From assembly GCF_016741775.1 (NCBI RefSeq), contig NZ_JAERRK010000009.1:1-64000 (forward strand): DNA of 64,000 bases. The letters are read 5' to 3'. This document shows, in pieces, positions 42,532 through 50,038 of this stretch. The stretch comes from Streptomyces actinomycinicus. GTDB lineage: Bacteria > Actinomycetota > Actinomycetes > Streptomycetales > Streptomycetaceae. Made by a program: the position numbers and the translations under genes. The first letter of the stretch is position 1. Each line of letters opens with the position of its first letter. Below the pieces are notes generated by a model. It saw only the letters and a list, made by a program, of their open reading frames with translations, had not been told where the DNA came from and did no database searches.

Positions 42532-43728
42532 ATGGCCGTGCCCTCCGTGTCCGCCGGGCCGCCGGCGGCCGATGCGTCCGCCGGGACCGCCCCCGCGCAC
42601 CCCCGCTCCTGCCTCGACGTCCGCGCCCGGATCACCGAGCTGCGGCTGTCGGCCTTCGCCGGACACCGCCGGGCCGCGTTCCCGCTGGGGCCGGTCACCG
42701 TGTTCGCGGGGCCCAGCGGCTCCGGCAAGACGACGGCGCTCATGGCGTACGAGGCCCTGGCCCGCCTCGGCGGCGGAGCCCCGCTCGCCGAGGTGTTCGC
42801 GGACCCCCGCGCCTGCGTACCGCAGCGGGCCCGGCCCGATGCCGGAGGGCGGCGGGGCTTCCGGATCGGCTGCACGGCGGACGGTGCGGAAGGCCCGGTC
42901 CGGCTCGACGTCGCCGTCCAGGCCGAACCGGAGCCGCGGATCGTGGGGGAGCGGCTGACCGCACAGGGGGTGGTCCTGCTGGAGACCGCCCTGCGCGACC
43001 CGGGCCGCCGGACCGTCCAGGCCGCCTGGCACACCGCCGGCACCGCCCCGGTCACCCGCGCCCCGCTCCCCGACGACCGCCTCGGCACCGCCCTGCTGCC
43101 GCTGCGCGTGGCCGGCAAGACCGACGGACAGCGCCGTGTGCTGGCCGCGGCCGAGCAGATGGTCGTCGCCCTGCGCTCCGTCTTCCCCTGTGATCCCCAC
43201 CCCGCGTACATGCGCGTGCCGGTACCCTCCGGCTCGGGCCGGCTGCTGCGCGGCTGCGACAACCTCGCCGACGTGCTCTGGCGCACGCGGGCCGAATGCG
43301 CACGCCGGCACGGACTGCTGGTCGAAGCACTGGACGTGGGGTGCGCCGGGCCGGTGGCCGACCTGGTCGCCGAGCCGCTGCCCGACGGGACGGTACGGGC
43401 GGTGCTCGACCGCGGCGACGGCTTCCGCACCGAACTGGCCCGGCTCGGCGACGGCGAACTGCGCTACCTCGCCCTGGCGCTGGTCCTGCTGACCGGGCCC
43501 GGCGTCCTCGACCTGGACGCGCCGGGCGAGGTGCCCGACGCCCTGCGCAGCCTCACCGTCCTCGCCGACGGCTTCGACCGGGGCCTGGATCCCGCGCAGC
43601 GCGGGGAACTGCTGGGGCTGGCCGCCCGGATGGGCCGGCGCGGGCACATCCGCTGTGTGACCGCGGTGAGCGACGCCTCGTGGGCCGCCCAGGCCCCGGA
43701 TGTCACAGTGGTACACATGAACGCGTGA
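42532..43728 (+). CDS. AAA/SMC-like ATP-binding protein
   Basis: 398 residues. Walker A FAGPSGSGKTTALMA near residue 62 follows a strand-turn start (ITELRLSAFAGHRRAAFPLG) typical of RecF/SMC/OLD-like ATPases; near the end, LARLGDGELRYLALALVLL resembles an ABC-type signature followed by a Walker-B-like strand. Coupled by GTGA overlap with mazG. Start at ATG 42532 is approximate. Function unknown. Confidence 0.72.
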   Translation: MAVPSVSAGPPAADASAGTAPAHPRSCLDVRARITELRLSAFAGHRRAAFPLGPVTVFAGPSGSGKTTALMAYEALARLGGGAPLAEVFADPRACVPQRARPDAGGRRGFRIGCTADGAEGPVRLDVAVQAEPEPRIVGERLTAQGVVLLETALRDPGRRTVQAAWHTAGTAPVTRAPLPDDRLGTALLPLRVAGKTDGQRRVLAAAEQMVVALRSVFPCDPHPAYMRVPVPSGSGRLLRGCDNLADVLWRTRAECARRHGLLVEALDVGCAGPVADLVAEPLPDGTVRAVLDRGDGFRTELARLGDGELRYLALALVLLTGPGVLDLDAPGEVPDALRSLTVLADGFDRGLDPAQRGELLGLAARMGRRGHIRCVTAVSDASWAAQAPDVTVVHMNA

Positions 43729-44066
43729 CAGAACACCCTGACCTGGCCGGACTCCAGCGCAGGCTCGCCGACTTCGCCGCCGTGCGGAACTGGCAGCCGT
43801 ACCACACGCCCAAGAATCTCGTCGCCGCCCTCTCGGTGGAGGCCTCCGAACTGGTCGAGATCTTCCAGTGGCTGACCCCGGAGGAGTCCGCCCGGGTGAT
43901 GGACGACCCCGACACCGCGCACCGGGTCACGGACGAGGTCGCCGACGTGCTCGCCTACCTGCTGCAGGTCTGTGAAGTGCTGGGCATCGACCCCCTGGCC
44001 GCCCTGGCCGCCAAGATCGAGCGCAACGAAGTGAGGTTCCCGGCGCCCGGACCGGAGGACCAATAG
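43725..44066 (+). CDS. MazG-like nucleotide pyrophosphohydrolase
   Basis: 113 residues, single MazG/dCTPase-type domain: EASELVEIFQWL supplies the EExE-like metal site and DEVADVLAYLLQV the DExxD-like site. It likely hydrolyses non-canonical or excess NTPs. GTG start overlaps the upstream stop (GTGA). It is followed by a relatively AT-rich stretch. Confidence 0.9.
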   Translation: MTEHPDLAGLQRRLADFAAVRNWQPYHTPKNLVAALSVEASELVEIFQWLTPEESARVMDDPDTAHRVTDEVADVLAYLLQVCEVLGIDPLAALAAKIERNEVRFPAPGPEDQ

Positions 44067-44184
44067 GCGGAACCGGAAACTCCGTTATTACTCTCCGCAG
44101 TCAAAATGCCTGTCGATTCCGAATTGTTGTCCGCAGATTTCCGTCTTCCTCTGGCTTTTCGCACCAAGCGCCCTCACGCTGGGT

Positions 44185-44205
44185 AGTGAACTAGGTGAGT
44201 TCACT
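44185..44205. promoter_or_regulatory. inverted repeat AGTGAAC-N7-GTTCACT before DUF6099 gene
   Basis: Perfect 7-base arms with TAGGTGA between them, 42 bases before the DUF6099 start. The centre resembles a -10 box, so it may be a promoter with an overlapping operator. The 44.07-44.18 kb stretch before it is AT-rich for this genome and has no gene. Confidence 0.55.
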
Positions 44206-44246
44206 CAGACGTGCGGCAGCGCACGGAGGACGGACGGGGGTGCCGT

Positions 44247-44738
44247 ATGGACGCGGTGAGGCTCATCCTCACGAGCAGGCGCGCGCTGGCGGGTGGCGCC
44301 GACGCGGCGGAGATGATGGCCGAGGTCTGGCAGGCGCAGGCCCTGGCCCAGGCGATCGGGAGCCGTCTCGCGGTCTCCGGCCCGCCGGAGCTGCGCGGCG
44401 AGGCGCTCGGACTGACCGAGCTGGCGGGCCGGGGCTGCGGCGTCCTGGACCCGCCCGAACTCGACCCCGGTGACCTGCGCGCCGCCCAGCTCACCGAGCT
44501 GGCCGACGCACGCGAGACGCTGCTCTGCCTCGGCGGCCTGCTCGGCGAGGTCGGCATAGCCCTGGTCGGCATGGCCAGCGCCGCGGCCGACGAGACGACG
44601 TACTGGCAGTGCATGGAGGCCATCGACGCGGCCGACGAGTCCCGCGACCGCGTCCTGGAGATGCTGCGAAAGCTGGCGGCGCGGGAGGAGGTGTTACCGG
44701 AGAGCGGAAGCGAGAACAGTCCCTCGGGCGCCCTGTGA
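44247..44738 (+). CDS. DUF6099 family protein
   Basis: 163 residues, mostly helical (MDAVRLILTSRRALAGGADA at the start; LTELADARETLLCLGGLLGEVG in the middle; DAADESRDRVLEMLRKLA near the end). It matches the small Streptomyces family DUF6099 by recall. No catalytic motif, signal peptide or membrane segment is visible. Start at ATG 44247 behind GGACGGGGG. Confidence 0.75.
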   Translation: MDAVRLILTSRRALAGGADAAEMMAEVWQAQALAQAIGSRLAVSGPPELRGEALGLTELAGRGCGVLDPPELDPGDLRAAQLTELADARETLLCLGGLLGEVGIALVGMASAAADETTYWQCMEAIDAADESRDRVLEMLRKLAAREEVLPESGSENSPSGAL

Positions 44739-44761
44739 GCGGGGGACGTCCCGCCTCTGCC

Positions 44762-44781
44762 CCGCGGGCGAGCGCCCGCGG
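44762..44781. terminator. hairpin between convergent DUF6099 and small acidic protein genes
   Basis: CCGCGGGCG-ag-CGCCCGCGG, 9-base perfect stem with a tight loop, no U-tract. Confidence 0.5.
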
Positions 44782-44855
44782 CGCGGCCTCACGGGTACCT
44801 GCGGACCCGGCTCGTCCCGACGGCCGCCGCGGCACCCGGTGCCGGGAGCGGCCCG

Positions 44856-45047
44856 TCAGCCCAGTCCGGCCTCGTCGCCCGGGCCCCGGTCGCCGGCCGC
44901 CTGGAGGTCCGCGTCCAGAGCGGAGAGGTCCGCGTTCAGCGCCGCCATCAGTTCCTCCATCTGCTCCAGCAGGCCCTTCGGCCGGCCGGTGGGATCCCCT
45001 GGCGGGTCCGCCGGGCCTCCCTGCGGGGGGACGGACTCTTCGGACAT
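44856..45047 (-). CDS. small acidic hypothetical protein
   Basis: 63 residues: a Pro/Gly-rich first third, then an amphipathic helix LLEQMEELMAALNADLSALDADLQ that could form a coiled coil. GAGGAGG precedes the ATG at 45047. Coding is likely from the ribosome binding site and helix pattern; function unknown. Confidence 0.6.
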   Translation of the reverse strand: MSEESVPPQGGPADPPGDPTGRPKGLLEQMEELMAALNADLSALDADLQAAGDRGPGDEAGLG

Positions 45048-45250
45048 GACGGCCTCCTCGGCCCCCGGGCCGGCAGGACCGGCGCGATGACGCGCGACGG
45101 CGGCCACCGTCCGGCGCGGGTGCCGGACGGTCCGGCTCCGACGGCCCAACGATCATCGCCGGGGCCGGTCACTGGCCCGCGCCGGGGCCCGCGCGCAGGG
45201 TGGACGATTTTCACCCGACCGGGGACGGCCGCGCCGGACGGTACCGGCGA

Positions 45251-45278
45251 GGTTGACGTGGCCCGTGGCGTGCAGGAT
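45251..45278 (+). promoter_or_regulatory. possible promoter giving a leaderless LLM transcript
   Basis: TTGACG (45253-45258) and CAGGAT (45273-45278). The -10 element would place transcription start at or near the ATG at 45285. The spacer of 14 bases is short, so the -35 assignment is doubtful. The rest of the 45.05-45.25 kb gap shows no gene. Confidence 0.4.
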
Positions 45279-45284
45279 GGGTGT

Positions 45285-46208
45285 ATGGACCTTCGAATCT
45301 TCACCGAGCCCCAGCAAGGGGCCACCTACGACACCTTGCTCACCGTGGCGAAGGCCACCGAGGACCTGGGATTCGACGCCTTCTTCCGCTCGGACCACTA
45401 TCTGCGCATGGGTAACGCGGACGGTCTGCCCGGTCCCACGGACGCCTGGATCACGCTGGCCGGCCTGGCCCGCGAGACCAGGCGGATCCGGCTGGGCACC
45501 CTGATGACGGCCGGCACCTTCCGGTTGCCCGGCGTGCTCGCCGTCCAGGTCGCCCAGGTCGACCGGATGTCGGGGGGCCGGGTGGAACTCGGCCTCGGCG
45601 CGGGCTGGTTCGAGGAGGAGCACAAGGCGTACGGGATCCCGTTCCCGAAGGAGAGGTTCGCGCGGCTCGAGGAGCAGCTGGCGATCGTCACCGGGATGTG
45701 GGCGACCGAGGTCGGCAAGACCTTCGACTTCCACGGCGTCCACTACGACCTCACCGACTCACCGGCGCTGCCCAAGCCGGCCCAGAAGAAGGTGCCCGTA
45801 CTCATCGGCGGTCACGGTGCGACCCGTACGCCGCGGCTCGCCGCCCAGTACGCCGACGAGTTCAACATCCCGTTCGCCTCGGTCGAGGACAGTGAGCGGC
45901 AGTTCGGCCGGGTCCGGGCCGCCGCGGTGGAGGCCGGCCGCGGAGCGGACGCGCTGACGTACTCCAACGCGCTCGTGGCCTGCGTCGGCAAGGACGACCG
46001 GGAGGTCGCCCGCCGCGCCGCCGCGATCGGCCGTGAGGTGGACGAGCTGAAGGCCAACGGGCTCGCCGGCTCCCCGGCCGAGGTCGTCGACAAGATCGGC
46101 CGGTACGCCGCGGTCGGCTCCCGGCGGATCTACCTCCAGATCCTGGACCTCGACGACCTGGACCACCTGGAACTGATCTCCTCCCAGGTCCAGTCGCAGC
46201 TGTCGTAG
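45285..46208 (+). CDS. LLM-class F420-dependent oxidoreductase
   Basis: 307 residues, luciferase-like TIM barrel: DLRIFTEPQQGATYDTLL, FFRSDHYLRMG, RIRLGTLMTAGTFRLPGVLA, GGRVELGLGAGWFEEEH and VPVLIGGHG are hallmarks of F420-dependent family members. There is no clear ribosome binding site, and a CAGGAT -10 element ends six bases before the ATG, so the transcript may be leaderless. Substrate unknown. Confidence 0.92.
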   Translation: MDLRIFTEPQQGATYDTLLTVAKATEDLGFDAFFRSDHYLRMGNADGLPGPTDAWITLAGLARETRRIRLGTLMTAGTFRLPGVLAVQVAQVDRMSGGRVELGLGAGWFEEEHKAYGIPFPKERFARLEEQLAIVTGMWATEVGKTFDFHGVHYDLTDSPALPKPAQKKVPVLIGGHGATRTPRLAAQYADEFNIPFASVEDSERQFGRVRAAAVEAGRGADALTYSNALVACVGKDDREVARRAAAIGREVDELKANGLAGSPAEVVDKIGRYAAVGSRRIYLQILDLDDLDHLELISSQVQSQLS

Positions 46209-46228
46209 CCCGCCGGGACCGGCCTGCT

Positions 46229-46256
46229 GCCGGGGGGACCGGGTGATCCCCCCGGC
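46229..46256. terminator. bidirectional hairpin between LLM and carboxypeptidase genes
   Basis: GCCGGGGGGA/TCCCCCCGGC, perfect 10-base stem with an 8-base loop, between convergent gene ends. Confidence 0.65.
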
Positions 46257-46261
46257 TCCGC

Positions 46262-47221
46262 TCAGCGCGTGAAGCCGTAGTCGAGGATCTTCGTCGCGTC
46301 CTTGAAGCGCTGGTCCGCCGAGGTGTCCGCGAGGATGGTGCCCACGACCGTCTTGGAGCCGCGGGTAGCCGCGAACACCAGGCAGAACTTCGCCTCCGGG
46401 CCGGAGCCCGTCTTCACGCCGATCGCGCCCCGGTACGTGGAGAGAAGCTTGTTGGAGTTGCTCCACGGCTTCATGGCGTGCGTGCCGCCGCCCGGCCGGT
46501 ACGACTGCATGTCGTCGTAGACCTTGGTGCCGACGACCTTCTTGAACGTCTTGTTCTTCATCGCGGTCTGGGCCAGCTTGGCCAGATCGCGCGGCGAGGA
46601 GTAGTTCTTGCCGTTGGACACCCCGTCGAAGGAGTCGAAGTGTGTGTTCTTCAGGCCGAGTTCGCGCGCCTTGCTGTTCATCTTGCCGATGAACGACTTG
46701 GTCCGCTGGGCCGTCGTCGAGCCCGTGCCGTAGGTGTCCGCGAGCGCGTAGGCCGCGTCGCAGCCCGAGGGGAGCAGCAGGCCGTACAGCAGGTCGCCCA
46801 CCGACATGGAGTCGCCGAGGATCAGGTTGGCGCTGGAGTAGCGCTGGGTGTCCGTCACCGGGTCGATGACGTAGTCCGTGTACTCCTTCTTGATCTTGAC
46901 CTTCTTGCGCAGGTCGACGTTCCGCTGGGAGAGGACCACGAGTGCGGTCATGATCTTCGTGGTGGAGCCGGTGCGCAGCTTTCCGTCCGGAGCCTTGCCG
47001 AACAGCTGCTTGCCGGTGGCCGAGTTCATCGCGTAGGCGCCCTGCGCCTGAACCTGCGGAGCCGCGGCGGCAGCAGCGGCGGTGCGGTGCGCGGCGGCCG
47101 CCGGCGCCGGCGCGGCAGCCTGGGCGGGAGCGCTCGCGAGGACGCCCGCGCCGAGTACGGCGCCGGCCGTCAGCACGACGGCGGCTCTGCCGCGGCCTCG
47201 GATTCCCTGGCCTGTGGTCAT
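46262..47221 (-). CDS. D-alanyl-D-alanine carboxypeptidase (S11, PBP5-like)
   Basis: 319 residues. Signal peptide with a hydrophobic core and APAQAAA cleavage region (about residue 36), then an Ala-rich linker. Catalytic motifs: STTK (SxxK), SGCD where SxN is usual, and KTGSG. It trims peptidoglycan pentapeptides outside the membrane. The Cys in the second motif also occurs in other actinobacterial S11 enzymes, as far as I recall. No C-terminal membrane anchor is visible. Confidence 0.92.
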   Translation of the reverse strand: MTTGQGIRGRGRAAVVLTAGAVLGAGVLASAPAQAAAPAPAAAAHRTAAAAAAAPQVQAQGAYAMNSATGKQLFGKAPDGKLRTGSTTKIMTALVVLSQRNVDLRKKVKIKKEYTDYVIDPVTDTQRYSSANLILGDSMSVGDLLYGLLLPSGCDAAYALADTYGTGSTTAQRTKSFIGKMNSKARELGLKNTHFDSFDGVSNGKNYSSPRDLAKLAQTAMKNKTFKKVVGTKVYDDMQSYRPGGGTHAMKPWSNSNKLLSTYRGAIGVKTGSGPEAKFCLVFAATRGSKTVVGTILADTSADQRFKDATKILDYGFTR

Positions 47222-47356
47222 GGTTTCCCCCTTCGGTCATCGGTCAGTTGACGAAGGCTCACTCCATCAGTTCCGGTTCCGTGCGGCCATAACGGAGATC
47301 ACATGACCCTCCTGTGAACGCCTTGTGGCGGAACTGTGGCCTCCGTCACAGCGCAC

Positions 47357-47375
47357 ATGATCTCGGGCTGATCAT
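47357..47375. promoter_or_regulatory. inverted repeat ATGATC-N7-GATCAT upstream of the lipoprotein gene
   Basis: Perfect 6-base arms ending nine bases before the GTG start at 47384, in the 162-base divergent promoter region shared with the carboxypeptidase gene. Confidence 0.4.
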
Positions 47376-47383
47376 ATGACCGC

Positions 47384-48325
47384 GTGCGTAAACTCCTCCC
47401 TCTTGCCCTCACCGGTCTGCTGGCCGTGTCGGCATGCCAGTTCGTCGGCGGCGACGACGCCGACGACGAGGCTCACCGCCTCAACACCATGCGGTCGTTC
47501 CCGTTGAACGACTACCTCCCGGACGCGGCGTCCGCGAAGGGGAAGGCCGTCGGCACGGCGCAGTGGATCCTCGCCAGGAAGTGCATGGTCCGGCTCGGCT
47601 TCACCGGCTTCAAGACGCTCGACATCAGGACGGTCGAGTCGACGTACCCGGTGCGGCAGGGCACCCTCGCGAGCATGAGCAAGCTCGGCGACGACAGCCC
47701 GTACGGCGTGGACGACCCCGACCTGGCGGCCGAACACGGCTACCACGACCGGATCCAGGACGAGGCGACCGACCAGCCCATGGAGTGGCCGGCCGACCAG
47801 TACACGGCGCTGACCGGCACCTACGAGTCCGGCGAGAGCCACCGGGCGCACGGCAGCCCCATCCCCGAGAAGGGCTGCATGGGCGAGGCGCTCCGCAAGA
47901 TCTCCGGTCCCGAGCCCGAGCCGACGGAGATCGGCGGCATCAAGCTCAGCGGCTACTACTCGGTCGCCGGCACCCTCTGGTACCAGGCGCACAAGGAGGC
48001 GAAGAAGGACCCCGCCTGGAAGAAGGCCGACCGCGAGTGGTCGCACTGCATGAAGGAGAAGGGCTTCCGCTATCCCGGCCCGGACAAGTCGTCCGTCGAC
48101 CCCGACTGGTTCCTCAACGACAAGCCGTCGCGCAAGGAGAAGAAGACCGCCGCCGCCGACGCCCGGTGCAAGCTCGACACCGAGTACATCCAGACGGTGC
48201 ACGCCATCGAGAGCCGCGCGCAGAAGAAAGCCATCGCCAGGAACAAGAAGGCGCTGGAGGAGGGCCGCGCGGCCGACGAGCGGACCATGGCCGACGCCCG
48301 GAAGATCGTCGACGCGGAGTCGTGA
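47384..48325 (+). CDS. hypothetical secreted lipoprotein
   Basis: 313 residues. Basic start (MRKLL), hydrophobic stretch and a lipobox LAVSAC give a lipoprotein signal with Cys 18 as the lipidation site. The mature part is hydrophilic, with several Cys residues spread along it and a Lys/Glu-rich C-terminal helix. No known domain recognised. GTG start. Confidence 0.8.
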   Translation: MRKLLPLALTGLLAVSACQFVGGDDADDEAHRLNTMRSFPLNDYLPDAASAKGKAVGTAQWILARKCMVRLGFTGFKTLDIRTVESTYPVRQGTLASMSKLGDDSPYGVDDPDLAAEHGYHDRIQDEATDQPMEWPADQYTALTGTYESGESHRAHGSPIPEKGCMGEALRKISGPEPEPTEIGGIKLSGYYSVAGTLWYQAHKEAKKDPAWKKADREWSHCMKEKGFRYPGPDKSSVDPDWFLNDKPSRKEKKTAAADARCKLDTEYIQTVHAIESRAQKKAIARNKKALEEGRAADERTMADARKIVDAES

Positions 48326-48449
48326 GCACCGGGAGGCGAGCACCGGGAGGCGAGCGCCGGGACGTGAGCACCGGGAGGTGAGCACCGGGAGGTGAGCACC
48401 GGGAGGCGAGCGCCGGGACGTGAGCGCCGGGAGGTGAACGCCGGGACGT
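48324..48449. repeat. nine tandem 14-bp repeats between lipoprotein and Hen1 genes
   Basis: Unit gagcaccgggaggc with variants (c/g and gg/ac changes), nine copies in strict 14-base phase, beginning within the lipoprotein stop codon. Each unit contains a GGGAGG-like sequence. No gene in this 231-base gap. Confidence 0.9.
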
Positions 48450-48556
48450 GAGCCGAGCCGTCGGCGGCCCAGCCGGCGGGTCCGCGTACCCCGGCCGACC
48501 GCCGCCGTGAGGAAAACAGGTGGTCGGCCAGGGTCCGGCCGGGAAGAATCGCCAGC

Positions 48557-50038
48557 ATGTTCGTGACGATCTCCACCACCGGAACGGCCGGGAACCCGGC
48601 CACCGATCTGGGGTATCTGCTGCACAAGCACCCCGGCAAGGCACAGGCGTTCTCCACCTCGTACGGCACGGCGCACGTGTTCTACCCAGAGGCGGAGGAA
48701 CAGCGCTGCACGGCCGCTCTGCTGCTGGAGACCGACCCGGTCGCCCTGGTCCGGCGCGGCAAGGGCAAGGGCCGCGGCGGCGCGCCCGACGCTGCCCTCG
48801 CCCAGTACGTCAACGACCGCCCCTACGCCGCCTCCTCGCTGCTCGCGGTCGCGCTGAGCACCGTGTTCTCCAGCGCCCTGCGCGGTGTGTGCAACGCCCG
48901 CCCGGAGCGTGCCGCCGCCCCGCTGCCGCTGCGCATCGAGGTCCCGGCGCTGCCCGCCCGCGGCGGACCCGGCCTCGTACGCCTGCTCTTCGAACCGCTC
49001 GGCTGGTCGGTGACCGCCGACCCGGTCGCCCTGGACACCGAGTTCCCGGAGTGGGGCGACTCGCGGTACGTCCGGCTCGTCCTGGAGTCCGAGGCGCTGA
49101 CCCTCGCCGAGGCGCTGCGCCACCTGTACGTGCTGCTGCCGGTGCTCGACGACGCCAAGCACTACTGGGTCTCCTCCGAGGAGGTCGACAAGCTGCTGCG
49201 GGCCGGTGAGGGCTGGCTGCCCACGCACCCGGAGCAGCAGCTCATCACCAGCCGGTACCTGTCCCGCCGCTGGTCCCTGACCCGGCAGGCGAGGGAGCGG
49301 CTGGAACTGGTGCGCCTCGCCGAGGCCGACGACAGCGAGGTCGAGGACCTCGACAACGCGGTCCCGCAGGAGACGGACGGCGAGGCCGAGGAGAAGCCGG
49401 CCCCGCTCGCCGTGCAGCGCCGGGAGGCGATCGTCGCCGCCCTGCGCGCGTCCGGCGCCGCCCGGGTGCTCGACCTCGGCTGCGGCCAGGGCCAGCTGGT
49501 GCAGGAGCTGCTGAAGGACGTGCGGTTCACCGAGGTCGTCGGGGTCGACGTCTCCGTGCGGGCCCTCACCATCGCCTCCCGCCGGCTCAAGCTGGACCGC
49601 ATGGGGGAGCGGCAGGCGTCCCGCGTGAAGCTGTTCCAGGGCTCGCTCGCCTACACCGACAACCGGCTCAAGGGCTACGACGCCGCCGTGCTCAGCGAGG
49701 TCGTCGAGCACCTCGACCTGCCCCGGCTGCCCGCCCTGGAGTACGCCGTGTTCGGGCACGCGCGTCCCCGCACGGTCCTCGTGACCACCCCGAACGTCGA
49801 GTACAACGTCCGCTGGGAGACCCTGCCCGCCGGACACGTCCGGCACGGTGACCACCGCTTCGAATGGACCCGCGAGGAGTTCCGCGGCTGGGCGGCGGAC
49901 GTCGCCGGACGGCACGGCTACGGCGTGGAGTTCGCCGCCGTCGGCCCGGACGACCCGGAGGTCGGTCCGCCCACCCAGATGGCCGTGTTCCACCGCAACG
50001 ACCGCACCGGCACCGAGAAGGAGGCGAAGGCCGCATGA
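48557..50038 (+). CDS. hen1: bacterial Hen1, 3'-terminal RNA ribose 2'-O-methyltransferase
   Basis: 493 residues: N-terminal Pnkp-ligase-activating domain (about 1-240, beginning MFVTISTTGTAGNPATDLGYLLHKHP), an acidic linker and a C-terminal methyltransferase domain (about 280-480) with VLDLGCGQGQL for SAM and the metal motif EVVEHLD. Bacterial Hen1 marks the 3' end at an RNA break before Pnkp reseals it. Its stop overlaps the pnkp start (ATGA). Confidence 0.94.
   Translation: MFVTISTTGTAGNPATDLGYLLHKHPGKAQAFSTSYGTAHVFYPEAEEQRCTAALLLETDPVALVRRGKGKGRGGAPDAALAQYVNDRPYAASSLLAVALSTVFSSALRGVCNARPERAAAPLPLRIEVPALPARGGPGLVRLLFEPLGWSVTADPVALDTEFPEWGDSRYVRLVLESEALTLAEALRHLYVLLPVLDDAKHYWVSSEEVDKLLRAGEGWLPTHPEQQLITSRYLSRRWSLTRQARERLELVRLAEADDSEVEDLDNAVPQETDGEAEEKPAPLAVQRREAIVAALRASGAARVLDLGCGQGQLVQELLKDVRFTEVVGVDVSVRALTIASRRLKLDRMGERQASRVKLFQGSLAYTDNRLKGYDAAVLSEVVEHLDLPRLPALEYAVFGHARPRTVLVTTPNVEYNVRWETLPAGHVRHGDHRFEWTREEFRGWAADVAGRHGYGVEFAAVGPDDPEVGPPTQMAVFHRNDRTGTEKEAKAA

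Noticed and set aside
48324..48449. CRISPR array
   Set aside because: The 14-base units are directly adjacent with no spacers and no cas genes are present.
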